Assembly: GCF_000175215.2 (NCBI RefSeq)
Contig: NC_014816.1
Location: forward strand, 310,001 to 374,000
Source of the DNA: Asticcacaulis excentricus CB 48
GTDB taxonomy: Bacteria > Pseudomonadota > Alphaproteobacteria > Caulobacterales > Caulobacteraceae
Length of the DNA: 64,000 bases
Reading direction: 5' to 3'
A program made the translations under genes and the position numbers. This document shows positions 30,635 to 39,977 of the stretch, in pieces (position 1 is the first letter of the stretch; every line of letters begins with the position of its first letter). Under the pieces are notes generated by a model that saw only the letters and a program-made list of their open reading frames with translations, was not told where the DNA came from and made no database searches.

Positions 30635-32196
30635 GTTTGGAAGATCACGCCCTTTCGGCTGAACCTTCAGCGAAGGAATTGGCGGCTTACGACCTGAATG
30701 ATTTCGGTAACGCTCTGCGGCTCATACGGATCATGGGCGGCCATATCGATAAGGATACGGTGAAGCCCGACATTAAGCGGTGCCGTCTGTTGAACCTTGT
30801 CGGCCAAGGCTGGATCGCCTTTAACGGCAAGCACTGGGATATCACATTTGGCGATCAGCTCGCCCGACAGTCCGCGCACATGGTCAGCCAGCGCATGCGC
30901 GACCCTGAGGTCATGACGGCGATCATGGATAAGCATGGTCGGGCTCCGGCGGACATTCAGCGGTATTTAGACAGCCTCGGTCAGGCCGGTTCGACAGCTG
31001 CGATGCTGAAACAAGCCGAGCCTTATCTCTCGATCGAGATTGAAGAGTTTGACCGCGCGCCGATGGCCTTCAACGTGCGCAATGGCACCGTCTGGCTCCG
31101 GCAGACCGAAAAGGGCCTGAAGGCCGACCTCCGGCCGCACGATCCCGGCGATCGCATCACGCGGATTGCCAATACTGAGTACGATCCAAAAGCTAAAGCT
31201 CCGCAGTTTGAGCAGCTGGTGGCGACCTCGCTCCGTAACCCAGAAGTGCGTGCATTCATGCAACGCGCCTGCGGTTACGCGTTTACAGGCGAAATCTTCG
31301 AGCAAGGGTTCTTCATTCTTCAGGGGAAAGGTGCCGATGGCAAGTCTACCATCATGAACGCGCTGCGTGACATGGCGGGTGGCTATGGTGCCTCGGCCAA
31401 GGTCGAAACCTTCCTTGACACGGGGCAGGCATCGCCTAACGGCCCGCAGCCTGAGTTGGTGCGGCTGGCTGGCGAAACCCGGCTCGTGTTGCTTGCTGAG
31501 CCACCGCGTGGTGCCAAGCTCAATGAAGGCCTGATAAAGGGTTGGACGGGTGGCGATCCGTATTCGGCGCGACAGATCCAAGGCAAAAACTTTGAGTTTG
31601 TGCCCAAGGGCCGCCTGTGGATGATGTGTAACGCTCTCCCTGTTGTGAAAGGTGATGACGACGGCATCTGGCGGCGCATGAACGTCATCATGTTTGAACA
31701 TCAGGTGCCAGAGGATCAGCGTGATAAGCGCCTTCCGGAGAAGCTTAAGGCCGAATTCCCCGGCATACTCAACTGGATCATTGCGGGCGTCGGCGACTGG
31801 TTGGAACAAGGGCTTAAGCCGCCGGAAAAGGTGAGGGCGGTTCTTGAAAACTATCGCAAGACCTCGTCCCCATTCGGCGACTGGCTTGATGAATCTTGCG
31901 TTTACGGTGAAGCCGCTGGCGACGCCGTGACGGGCGCTACCGTGCTGTACAACAGCTACAAGGCTTGGGCGGAAGAGAACGGGCATGATCGACCGATGTC
32001 AGTCCGCGCCTTTGGCGACGCCCTCATGCAACGTCAGATACTGCTCGGGCCGCGCCTGTCTGACGGGAAGAAGACCCGGAAGCCAATACGCCTCAAAACG
32101 CTTGCCGAAACCGGCCCTCGCCCGACCGCTAATAGTTTCTCTCAGGCCCCGGCGGGCGCTCAGTCGGACCCGTTTTCAATGGATGGTTTCGAGTGA
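30631..32196 (+). CDS. D5/P4-type SF3 helicase (replication)
   Basis: A 521-residue protein. The N-terminal ~200 residues have the D5_N layout, and the SF3 ATPase core has Walker A GKGADGKST near residue 231, Walker B-like RLVLLAEPP and the sensor region GRLWMMCNALPVV. The C-terminal winged helix includes ENGHDRPMSVRAFGDAL. It unwinds phage DNA with the adjacent primase. Coupled to it by ATGA. Confidence 0.9.
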   Translation: MSLEDHALSAEPSAKELAAYDLNDFGNALRLIRIMGGHIDKDTVKPDIKRCRLLNLVGQGWIAFNGKHWDITFGDQLARQSAHMVSQRMRDPEVMTAIMDKHGRAPADIQRYLDSLGQAGSTAAMLKQAEPYLSIEIEEFDRAPMAFNVRNGTVWLRQTEKGLKADLRPHDPGDRITRIANTEYDPKAKAPQFEQLVATSLRNPEVRAFMQRACGYAFTGEIFEQGFFILQGKGADGKSTIMNALRDMAGGYGASAKVETFLDTGQASPNGPQPELVRLAGETRLVLLAEPPRGAKLNEGLIKGWTGGDPYSARQIQGKNFEFVPKGRLWMMCNALPVVKGDDDGIWRRMNVIMFEHQVPEDQRDKRLPEKLKAEFPGILNWIIAGVGDWLEQGLKPPEKVRAVLENYRKTSSPFGDWLDESCVYGEAAGDAVTGATVLYNSYKAWAEENGHDRPMSVRAFGDALMQRQILLGPRLSDGKKTRKPIRLKTLAETGPRPTANSFSQAPAGAQSDPFSMDGFE

Positions 32197-32201
32197 GAGG
32201 A

Positions 32202-32471
32202 CTGAACAGTAACGAACAGTCTGAACATTTCAGCCCTACCCGTGAGGGGTGAGAAGAGGGGCTGCCTCTGGAAAACGAACAATGATTGTTCAGAATGGCG
32301 TGGATTGTTCAGAAGCTAAACGGCTGTAAACATTGTGGAAATGAACAGTCTGAACAGTCCGAACAATCCCGGCGAGGAATGGAAGAGGTGTGCGGATGCG
32401 CGACACCACGACCCGTAACTGTTCGGTCTGTTCAGTCTAGTTTTTGATTTTAGTTTTGATTTTAAAAAAAG
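32202..32471. repeat. GAACA/TGTTC iteron-like array with AT-rich tract, candidate origin
   Basis: At least ten copies of a motif near TGAACAGTC occur in both orientations between 32202 and 32438 (for example 32202-32210, 32342-32350, 32351-32359; inverted at 32429-32437). An AT-rich run of T and A follows at 32440-32471. The block lies right after primase and helicase. No gene is present in this 289-bp gap. Confidence 0.65.
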
Positions 32472-32484
32472 AAGGGTTCCCAGA

Positions 32485-33021
32485 ATGAAAAAGCAAGCCG
32501 CCGCCACCTACCGGGAAGAAGCCCTCCGCGCCGCCGGAGAGAGCCGGGCGTGGCTCATCGTAACCACCTATGCCAAAAAAGAGGCCGTAGTGTTGTCGCA
32601 ACTGAAGGGTATCGGATACGAAGGCTACCGACCGATGATCGCCAAGCGCCGGAAGATCGCGGGGCAGGAAGCGCCGGTGCTGGTGCCGCTCGCCCTATAT
32701 CCGAACTATGTGTTTGTCCGTGCGCTGGAAGGCCGCTCGCCTCTTTCGCTCTTCGGTCTTCAGGGGCTGGCTTGCGTCCACGAGCGGGCCGTTCTCGACG
32801 CCGTAGTCCAGGCGCACCGTGCCAAAGAGGCTGATGGCTTCCTCCCATTCAAAAACGAAGGGAAAGCTTTCCGCCGTGGTGATCGCATCAAGACGCTAGG
32901 CGGGCTGTTAGAGGTGGTTCTATCAGACCCTATTGACACGAATCGGTGCGCTGCCTTATCCAGCTTCATGAACGGCTCCTCTCGATTGATTGTAGGGCTG
33001 GATCGGGCGGCTGGTCTGTGA
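32485..33021 (+). CDS. NusG-like transcription elongation factor
   Basis: A 178-residue protein. The NGN domain has AWLIVTTYAKKEAVVLSQLK, GYEGYRPMI and ALYPNYVFVRA; the C-terminal KOW segment is FRRGDRIKTLGGLLEVVLSD. Size and order match NusG/RfaH paralogues. Position between replication and late genes, before a terminator at 33164, is that of a late antiterminator such as lambda Q. Function as antiterminator is inference. Confidence 0.85.
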   Translation: MKKQAAATYREEALRAAGESRAWLIVTTYAKKEAVVLSQLKGIGYEGYRPMIAKRRKIAGQEAPVLVPLALYPNYVFVRALEGRSPLSLFGLQGLACVHERAVLDAVVQAHRAKEADGFLPFKNEGKAFRRGDRIKTLGGLLEVVLSDPIDTNRCAALSSFMNGSSRLIVGLDRAAGL

Positions 33022-33163
33022 GGGACATATCCTCACGTGACGCCTCGGTTGCGGTGCGTTCCGGGCGAACTACGGCCTTGTTCCAGACCGCTACATCATG
33101 AACCTCACACTTTGGCGATCGCCATGTGCTTGAGGGCTCCTGCGGATGCTATTGTCAAAAATC

Positions 33164-33200
33164 AGAAGGCCTCGCCCAACCGGCGGGGCCTTCTGCATTT
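33164..33200 (+). terminator. Terminator ahead of the late genes
   Basis: AGAAGGCCTCGCC (33164-33176) and GGCGGGGCCTTCT (33182-33194) pair with one wobble; GCATTT follows. The stretch 33022-33346 shows no convincing gene and may carry the late promoter. Confidence 0.7.
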
Positions 33201-33346
33201 CTACCCATGGTCAAGGCGTTGCAATCCTCACTGAGACCGACCGGTGCTCGGGACGGGCGAGGGTGATCGTATCAACTGTCGGGCAGCGCCGCCCTAGTTC
33301 TTGGGGTACGAGAACCGACAAACCCTCGCAAGCCGGTCAACCATAC

Positions 33347-33646
33347 ATGTCACGTCCACGCGGCGGCCCTTGGCGCAAGTGGTACAACACAGCCAAATGG
33401 GCTGATCTGAAACAAGAGGCGCACACCCGGGACCTTTACACCTGCCAGATGTGCGGCCGCATATGCGGCGGCAAATACCCCGCGCCTGACAGCCCAACGG
33501 CTGACCACAAAGAGCCGCATAGAGGCAGTGAAGCCCTGTTCTTTGACATCAACAACATCCAGACGCTGTGCAAGTCGCCCTGCCACGACAAGGTAAAGCA
33601 GGCTGACGAACAGGCCAGCGTGAATGAGAGAGGCATCTGGTACTGA
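33347..33646 (+). CDS. HNH endonuclease of the terminase module
   Basis: A 99-residue protein. WYNTAKWADLKQEAHTRD is followed by the CQMCGR zinc pair, the HNH centre ADHKEPHRG, and NNIQTLCKSPCHDKVK. HNH proteins beside HK97-type terminases assist genome packaging and cos cleavage. The ATG at 33347 fits the family N-terminus. Confidence 0.88.
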   Translation: MSRPRGGPWRKWYNTAKWADLKQEAHTRDLYTCQMCGRICGGKYPAPDSPTADHKEPHRGSEALFFDINNIQTLCKSPCHDKVKQADEQASVNERGIWY

Positions 33647-33648
33647 CC

Positions 33649-33723
33649 ATGAACCTGTTCAACAAAAGCGCTGATCAGCTGAACGCTGAGGCAAAGGCGG
33701 CGGGCGATCCGCGCGCGGACTAG
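33649..33723 (+). CDS. Possible 24-residue peptide
   Basis: A short frame (MNLFNKSADQLNAEAKAAGD) starts 3 bases after the HNH gene. A ribosome site is not clear. The following gap to 33821 holds a G-rich run and no other gene. Confidence 0.25.
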   Translation: MNLFNKSADQLNAEAKAAGDPRAD

Positions 33724-33820
33724 TCGGGGGCCGGGCGGCGCGGGCCGAGGGGGGGGTAAAAGTCCCAGAGCCCCTCGGCCTCCAGACCCGCATCCCCCCC
33801 ATTCAGAGGTTTTTTTTCTG

Positions 33821-34318
33821 ATGACTGAAAATTTCGACCTGTTTGGCGACCCAATCCCCGAGGGGTATGGGAAGGCTGGGCGGCCGGAACATATCCCGAC
33901 TAACCAAAACCGTAATAAAGTCATGATGTTACTGGCGCTTGGGTGGTCGAATGATCGCATCGCCAGTGCCATGCACATCACGCCGCCGACTTTGCGTAAG
34001 CATTATTTTCGCGAACTGAAATTCAGAGACGAGGCCCGCGACCGGATGGAGGCGACCGTCTCGATGCAGCTTTGGACCGGCGTCATGGAAGGCAGCGTGT
34101 CTGCCATCAAAGAGTTCCGTAAACTGGTCGAGAAGAACGACCTCATGCTCTACGGGCAGACTGCGCCGGTGAAACAGCCGAAGGCGAGCGCCAGTACCAA
34201 GGCCACGGCCAAGCCGAAGCTTGGCAAAAAGGAACAGGCGCTACTCGATGCGGCTGCGCCGGATACAGGTTCGCTTCTCGGCCAGCTCATGGCGCAGCGG
34301 CAACAGCAGATGAATTGA
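33821..34318 (+). CDS. Terminase small subunit
   Basis: A 165-residue protein. A DNA-binding HTH (RNKVMMLLALGWSNDRIASA, ITPPTLRKHYF) is followed by a helical oligomerisation region and a basic linker (KATAKPKLGKKEQ). Position directly before the large terminase fits. It would recognise the packaging site. Confidence 0.82.
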   Translation: MTENFDLFGDPIPEGYGKAGRPEHIPTNQNRNKVMMLLALGWSNDRIASAMHITPPTLRKHYFRELKFRDEARDRMEATVSMQLWTGVMEGSVSAIKEFRKLVEKNDLMLYGQTAPVKQPKASASTKATAKPKLGKKEQALLDAAAPDTGSLLGQLMAQRQQQMN

Positions 34319-34322
34319 GCCC

Positions 34323-36011
34323 ATGTGGGATTTGAGTTGTCCAGATTGGGAAGACCGAATTCGCAATGGTCGGTCGCTCATTCCCGATCTACCGCTGAAT
34401 GCAGCTGAAGCTGAGATGGCCGTAGCGATCTTCGGGCAGCTCCAGTTGCCGGACGTACCGGACCAGCCGAAAATGGTCGATGCCTGCGGGCCTTGGTTCA
34501 TCGAACTGGTGAGGGTCGTATTCGGGTCGTGGTTCCCCGATGTTCGAAAGCGGATGATCCGCGACTTCTTTGCCATGCTCCCTAAGGGGCAATCCAAAAC
34601 GACCTATTCAGCCGGTTTGATGATCACAGGTATGATCATGAACCGCCGACCCAACGCCGAAGCGCTGTTCGTGGCCCCGACTCAGCGCATCGCTGACACC
34701 GCGTATGAAAAAGCGGCGGGGATGATCGAGGCCTCGAGCGACCTGAAGCGCCGGTTCCGGACACGGGACCACCAGAAGAAAATTGAGGATCTGTCCAACG
34801 GCTCCGAGCTGTGCGTGAAGACCTTCGATGTCAACATTCTCACCGGTGCCATCCTGTTCATGGCGATGGTCGATGAGCTTCACCTGCTCGGCAAAAACCA
34901 ACACACCACAAAGGTGCTGCGCCAAATCCGGGGGGGGCTCGAAAAAACCCCTGAAGGGCTGCTGCTTTTTACGACGACGCAAAGCGATGAGCAGCCGGTT
35001 GGTGCGTTCAAATCGGAGCTGAAGCTGGCCAAGCGGATCCGCGATGGCCACATGCGCGACCGAATCATCCGGCCGATGTTGCCGATTCTGTATGAGTTTC
35101 CACCGGATATCGCAGCTGAAGAGCAGCTGTGGTCAAACCCGGAAAACTGGTCGATGGTTATGCCGAACCTTGGCCGATCGGTGCACCTCGACAGTCTTGT
35201 CGAGGACTGGCACTCGGAAAAAGAAAAGGGCATTGCCGAGGTCAAAATCTGGGCCTCTCAGCACCTCAATATCGAAATCGGTGTCGGTATTTCTGATGAT
35301 GGTTGGCGTGGCGCTGATTATTGGGAAGAGCAGGCCGATCCGACCCTTACCCTGCAAGAGGTCATACGGCGTTCCGAGGTCTGCACGATCGGTATCGACG
35401 GTGGCGGTCTGGATGATTTGCTCGGTATTTCCGTCATGGGCCGAGAGCGTGAAACCCGGAAGTGGCTTATGTGGAACCACGCCTTCGCCAACCCGAGTGT
35501 AAAGGAGATCCGCAAGGATATCGTCGCCAATCTCGAAGATTTCGAGGAAGAGGGTTCTCTGACGTTCGCCAAGGTCCCTAATGATGTTGAGCTGCTCGTT
35601 GATATCGTGGTGCAGGTCTACGAGGCCGGGCTTCTGCCGAAAGAAAAAGGTATCGGCATCGACCCCAACAACATCGCAGCTATCATTGAAGAGCTGCTGC
35701 GTCGGGGCATACCGGATGAGCTGATATTTCGGCTGCGGCAAGGTGTGGCGCTGGCACCGGCTTTGTTCGGTCTCGAGCGCAAGCTGAGTGATGGTACGCT
35801 GATCCACAGTGGCCTGACCCTAATGAATTGGTGCGTCGGTAATGCCAAGGTGATCATCACCGGCAACTCGCCGATGATCACGAAGCAGATTTCTGGCCGG
35901 GCAAAGATCGACCCGCTGGTCGCCTCTTTCTGCGCCACCATCCTCCTGAGTTGGAACCCTGAAGCCTTTGGCCGGTCGGTCTATGAAGACGACGACGATA
36001 TCTTTATTTAA
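34323..36011 (+). CDS. Terminase large subunit (HK97-type)
   Basis: A 562-residue protein. The ATPase has a Walker A region LPKGQSKTTYS near residue 87, Walker B FMAMVDELHLL near 180 and coupling motif LLLFTTTQS; the nuclease starts near residue 355 with GIDGGGLDDLLG and ends near KIDPLVASF. It powers DNA translocation into the prohead and cuts the genome. Confidence 0.94.
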   Translation: MWDLSCPDWEDRIRNGRSLIPDLPLNAAEAEMAVAIFGQLQLPDVPDQPKMVDACGPWFIELVRVVFGSWFPDVRKRMIRDFFAMLPKGQSKTTYSAGLMITGMIMNRRPNAEALFVAPTQRIADTAYEKAAGMIEASSDLKRRFRTRDHQKKIEDLSNGSELCVKTFDVNILTGAILFMAMVDELHLLGKNQHTTKVLRQIRGGLEKTPEGLLLFTTTQSDEQPVGAFKSELKLAKRIRDGHMRDRIIRPMLPILYEFPPDIAAEEQLWSNPENWSMVMPNLGRSVHLDSLVEDWHSEKEKGIAEVKIWASQHLNIEIGVGISDDGWRGADYWEEQADPTLTLQEVIRRSEVCTIGIDGGGLDDLLGISVMGRERETRKWLMWNHAFANPSVKEIRKDIVANLEDFEEEGSLTFAKVPNDVELLVDIVVQVYEAGLLPKEKGIGIDPNNIAAIIEELLRRGIPDELIFRLRQGVALAPALFGLERKLSDGTLIHSGLTLMNWCVGNAKVIITGNSPMITKQISGRAKIDPLVASFCATILLSWNPEAFGRSVYEDDDDIFI

Positions 36012-36020
36012 GGACACACT

Positions 36021-37259
36021 GTGAACTTACTCAGCTTCTTCGGCCTAGAAGGGATGTTCGGGGCCGATCTGGGCTCGGGCCTCCAGCCACAGGCGGCGTA
36101 TGATGATGGCGGCCGGGTGTTTCGCGGTCTGGATGATCCAGACCTGGAAGAATACATCCGCGCGGACCAGAATGGCTCTGGCTCGAAGCAGGCGCTGTTC
36201 AACACAGCTGTTTTCCGCGCAGTTGATGTCACTTCAGCTGTGATTGCCGCATTGCCGTTCCGGCCCATGCAAACCCGGCCCGACGGCGAAATCATTGAGG
36301 CTATCGACCACCCGCTATTCGAGATCCTCAATGATCAGCCCAATCATTTTCAGACCGCGCCTGAGTTCAAGCAATGGATGCAGATGCGGGCGCTGGTGGA
36401 TGGCGACGGTTTGGCCCGAATCGTCAAGACCGGAAGTGGCCGGATCAGCGGCTTGCTTCCGCTAGATGATGTAACGGCGACCCTCGAAGGGGGCTCGCCA
36501 GTGTACCGAGGGCCGCGTAGCACTATCCCAGCAGATGAAATCTTCCATCTTCGGGGCCTGTCGTGGAATGGGTTGAACGGTCTGAGCCGCATCCGGCAGG
36601 CGGCGAGAGCGATCAATCTTGCCAAGGACGCCGAAGACGCGGCGGTGAACATCTTCCGCAACAACATGGCGGCGGGGGGCGTTCTATCACATCCCGGTAA
36701 GCTGTCCGATGACGCGCGAGGCAAGCTCCGTAAGCGCATGGAGAACCGAACCGGCATCGCTAACGCCGGGAAATGGCTGGTCCTACAGGAAGGCATGACG
36801 GCCACGCCGTGGCAGCAGTCGGGGCGCGAAAGCCAGCAAATCGAGCGCTCCAAGCATCAGGTCGAAGAGGTTTCGCGCGTTTTTGGCGTGCCCCGGCCGC
36901 TGATGATGATGGATGACACCTCGTGGGGCTCGGGTATCGAGCAGCTCGGGATATTCTTCGTCACATACGCCCTCATGCCGTGGTTCACGGCTTGGGAAAA
37001 GCGTGGTCGGATGTCTCTGCTCACGCCGAAAGACCGCAAAACCATCCATCTCGATTTTGACGAAAGCGAGCTGCTGCGCGGCTCGATGAAGGATCAGGCC
37101 GAGTTCTTCTCAAAAGCCATCGGTGGCCCCGGCACAAAGGGCTGGAAGACGGCCAACGAAATCCGCCGCCTGACCGGCGACGGCCGACACAAAGACGGCG
37201 ACACCCTCGCAACCGGACAAGGAAACCTGAATGTCCCTCCGAAAACTCCCTCAAGTTAA
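36021..37259 (+). CDS. Portal protein (HK97-type)
   Basis: A 412-residue protein with GTG start and AAGGA upstream. AVFRAVDVTSAVIAALPFRP, HPLFEILNDQPN, IFHLRGLSWNGLNGLSRIR and PRPLMMMDDTSWGSGIEQLG are typical of the HK97 portal family. It forms the dodecameric DNA entry ring. It overlaps the protease gene by 29 bases. Confidence 0.94.
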   Translation: MNLLSFFGLEGMFGADLGSGLQPQAAYDDGGRVFRGLDDPDLEEYIRADQNGSGSKQALFNTAVFRAVDVTSAVIAALPFRPMQTRPDGEIIEAIDHPLFEILNDQPNHFQTAPEFKQWMQMRALVDGDGLARIVKTGSGRISGLLPLDDVTATLEGGSPVYRGPRSTIPADEIFHLRGLSWNGLNGLSRIRQAARAINLAKDAEDAAVNIFRNNMAAGGVLSHPGKLSDDARGKLRKRMENRTGIANAGKWLVLQEGMTATPWQQSGRESQQIERSKHQVEEVSRVFGVPRPLMMMDDTSWGSGIEQLGIFFVTYALMPWFTAWEKRGRMSLLTPKDRKTIHLDFDESELLRGSMKDQAEFFSKAIGGPGTKGWKTANEIRRLTGDGRHKDGDTLATGQGNLNVPPKTPSS

Positions 37260-38055
37260 GGCGTTCAATCGCCCTGACCACTATGATTGGGATGTCCCTA
37301 GCGATGTTCTCGCCAAGTGGACACCTCAGGCCGCCGAGAACGAAGGCGACGCCACCATCTCGATCTATGACTATATCGGTTATGATTATTGGGATGGTGG
37401 CGGCTTCACGGCCGCCCGCGCAGCAGCTGCTCTGCGGTCGATCGGCCCTAACCCCGTCGAAGTCCGCATTAATTCGGGCGGCGGCGATATGTTCGAAGGC
37501 CTCGCGATCTATAACTTGTTCCGCGAGCATCCAGCCAAGGTCACCGTTAAGGTTATGGGCATGGCGGCGTCCGCTGCCTCGATCATCGCTATGTCGGCCG
37601 ACGAACTGGTCATGGCCACCGGCTCGTTTCTCATGATCCACAATGCGTGGGGCGTCGTCGTCGGCAACCGCAACGAAATGCGGGCGGCGGCTGAAACGTT
37701 TGACGAATTCGACCTGGCTATGGCCGAGATCTACCAGCACCGCTCCAACATCGATCTCGCCGACATACAGGCGATGATGGACAAGGAGACGTGGTTGAGA
37801 GCGTCCGAAGCCGTGAAGCAGGGCTTCGCGGACGGCACAACCGACGATCCGGCTCCCTCCGAAGCGAACGCCCGCGCGCAGCTCAATGCGCGCCAGCGTC
37901 TCGACCACATCCTTTCCGATGCGAAGATGCCGCGTTCCGAGCGTCGTCGTCTGCTGAGGGAGGCAACCGGCACGCAAGACGCTGCCGCTGCGACCACGCG
38001 TAACGCTGGCGACGACTTAGATGCCGCAATGTCCGCATTGCTGGCGTCGATCTAA
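37231..38055 (+). CDS. Head maturation protease (ClpP-like, S14)
   Basis: A 274-residue protein. The ClpP fold shows RINSGGGDMFEGLAIYN, the nucleophile serine in GMAASAASIIAMSA, and the histidine in FLMIHNAW. The helical C-terminal extension is usual for phage head proteases. It cleaves the capsid scaffold domain. Confidence 0.93.
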   Translation: MSLRKLPQVKAFNRPDHYDWDVPSDVLAKWTPQAAENEGDATISIYDYIGYDYWDGGGFTAARAAAALRSIGPNPVEVRINSGGGDMFEGLAIYNLFREHPAKVTVKVMGMAASAASIIAMSADELVMATGSFLMIHNAWGVVVGNRNEMRAAAETFDEFDLAMAEIYQHRSNIDLADIQAMMDKETWLRASEAVKQGFADGTTDDPAPSEANARAQLNARQRLDHILSDAKMPRSERRRLLREATGTQDAAAATTRNAGDDLDAAMSALLASI

Positions 38056-38082
38056 CCCCACCCCATTCAGAAAGTTAAACTG

Positions 38083-39384
38083 ATGCACAAAACCAAGTCG
38101 CTCATCGCGGCCAGCGCGGCCGTGTGCGCTCTCTCCGCTGCCCGTTCTTCGGAAGTCACCCCGCCGCGCGTACGTGGCATTTTGGCGGTTCGCGCCGACA
38201 CCCCGGCCGATAAGGTCGCGCAAATTCAGGCCGCGTGGGCTGAATTCAAGGCCACCGCCGAGGCCGACGCCAAGGCCAAAGATGCCCTTCACGCCGAGAA
38301 GATGGCCAAGCTCGAAGACGTTCTGGCCACCACGCAGAAGGATCTCGATGCACTAAACCTCAAGATGGCCGCCGCTTCTGGCGCGGGTGGCGTCTCGTCC
38401 GTAGACGCGAACGCTCACCGCGAAGCGTTCAACACCTATTTCCGCGAAGGCACAGGCGAGCATGCGCTTGGTGACCTGTCCGTCAAGGCTGGCCTGACCA
38501 CGCAGTCGAAGCCGGACGGCGGTTATCTGGTCCCGACCGAAATGGAAAACACCATCGATCGCGTTCTCGGTACGGTCTCGGTTATGCGCCAGCTCGCGAC
38601 GGTCCGCCCGATCGGCACGTCAACCTATTCTAAGCTGGTCGGCCAAGGCGGAACCACTTCGGGCTGGGTTGGCGAGGAAGACACCCGAACCGAGACCAAT
38701 ACGCCGAACCTCCGCGAGCTGGAGTTCACCGTCATGGAAATCTACGCAGAGCCCTATGCTACGCAAACCATGCTGGACGATGGTCGCATCAACATCGAGC
38801 AGTGGCTTGCCGATGAGGTCCAGATTGAATTTGCCGAAAAAGAAGGCGCTGCGTACGTCAAAGGTAGCGGCGTCAAGCGTCCTCGTGGGTTCACCACATA
38901 TGAAAACGTCCCTAACGATAGCTATTCGTGGGGCAAGATCGGCTACGTGAAGACGGGCGCGGCCGATAAGTTCGCCACTTCGGCACCGGCCGACGTTTTC
39001 GTGGATGCCTACTACGCCCTGAAGGCGGGTTACCGCAATGCGGCCAACTGGCTGATCTCGGACGGCGTCATGGGTGCTGTTCGCAAGATGAAGGATGGGC
39101 AGGGCAATTACCTGTGGGCTCCGCCAACAGGCGCGGGCAAGCCCGCGACCATTCTGGAAAAGGCGGTCTACACCGACGACAACATGGATCCGTTGGGCGC
39201 AAACAAGTTTCCGATTGCCTTCGGTGATTTCAAGCGCGGATACCTGATCCTTGATCGGGTCGGCATCCGCGTCCTGCGCAACCCCTACAAGGTCAACGGC
39301 AAGGTGGCGTTCTATACCACCAAGCGTGTCGGTGGCGGCGTCCAAAACTTTGAGGCCATCAAACTGGTTAAGTGCGAGGCCTAA
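38083..39384 (+). CDS. Major capsid protein (HK97 fold)
   Basis: A 433-residue protein. Residues ~45-105 are a coiled-coil delta/scaffold domain; the HK97 core begins near 130 (LTTQSKPDGGYLVPTEMENT) with WVGEEDTRTET, EIYAEPYATQTMLDD and YLILDRVGIRVLRNP. The N-terminal ~23 residues look like a signal peptide (KTKSLIAASAAVCALSAA), which is odd for a cytoplasmic protein and may be removed with the scaffold. Confidence 0.93.
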   Translation: MHKTKSLIAASAAVCALSAARSSEVTPPRVRGILAVRADTPADKVAQIQAAWAEFKATAEADAKAKDALHAEKMAKLEDVLATTQKDLDALNLKMAAASGAGGVSSVDANAHREAFNTYFREGTGEHALGDLSVKAGLTTQSKPDGGYLVPTEMENTIDRVLGTVSVMRQLATVRPIGTSTYSKLVGQGGTTSGWVGEEDTRTETNTPNLRELEFTVMEIYAEPYATQTMLDDGRINIEQWLADEVQIEFAEKEGAAYVKGSGVKRPRGFTTYENVPNDSYSWGKIGYVKTGAADKFATSAPADVFVDAYYALKAGYRNAANWLISDGVMGAVRKMKDGQGNYLWAPPTGAGKPATILEKAVYTDDNMDPLGANKFPIAFGDFKRGYLILDRVGIRVLRNPYKVNGKVAFYTTKRVGGGVQNFEAIKLVKCEA

Positions 39385-39466
39385 GGGCGGCTCCAGCCGT
39401 CATCATGGGCCGCCCCGCGTAACTGGCGCGGCCCGCTCCTTTTCCTTCTTTCTCAAGGGCAATCCC

Positions 39467-39904
39467 ATGAAAGACATCCACTCGGGCATGAATATCGCCT
39501 TGGCTCTTGCCGCCGCCGTTCTGGCCGCCGATACAACCTCCGCCGCCATCGACCTTCAGGGTTATGACGCGGCCGAAATTGTCCTAAGCGTTGGCGCTGG
39601 CGGGATCACCTTCTCCGGCACGAACAAAGTCGAATTCGTTCTGACCCATTCCGACGACGACGTGACCTACACGCCGGTGACCCTGACTGACATCATTGGT
39701 GCGCCTGCGGTTACCAACGGCATCATCAAGGCCCTCACCGCCGCTCATGCCGAGGGCAAGGCCTATCGCTTCGGCTACAAAGGTGGCAAGCGCTACCTGA
39801 AGCTCATGGCGGATTTCTCCGGCACGCACGGCACGGGCACGCCGATCTCGGCCATCGTGATCCGCGCGCGCGGCTACGACAATCCGCAGGCCAATCAGGC
39901 CTAA
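39467..39904 (+). CDS. Head-associated protein, probable decoration or stabilising protein
   Basis: A 145-residue protein: GMNIALALAAAVLAADTTSA, AAIDLQGYDAAEIVLSVGAG, and a beta-rich remainder ending SAIVIRARGYDN. Similar proteins directly follow major capsid genes in HK97-type prophages. The ATG at 39467 is preferred over an upstream frame that overlaps the capsid gene. Confidence 0.75.
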   Translation: MKDIHSGMNIALALAAAVLAADTTSAAIDLQGYDAAEIVLSVGAGGITFSGTNKVEFVLTHSDDDVTYTPVTLTDIIGAPAVTNGIIKALTAAHAEGKAYRFGYKGGKRYLKLMADFSGTHGTGTPISAIVIRARGYDNPQANQA

Positions 39905-39927
39905 CGGCGGCGATCTCATCGACTGAA

Positions 39928-39954
39928 AAGGCGGGGCTTTGGCTCCGCCTTTTT
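39928..39954 (+). terminator. Intrinsic terminator between head and connector genes
   Basis: AAGGCGG (39928-39934) and CCGCCTT (39945-39951) with inner pairs GGC/GGCT and a run of five T. It sits inside the late operon. Confidence 0.75.
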
Positions 39955-39977
39955 CGTAGCTGCCATTGGGAAAGTCC

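Noticed and set aside
32202..32471. CRISPR array
   Set aside because: The repeats are short, unevenly spaced and in both orientations, with no uniform spacers. No CRISPR array was seen elsewhere.
33037..33234. Plus-strand ORF of 65 codons before the HNH gene
   Set aside because: It overlaps the terminator at 33164-33200 and has no ribosome site.
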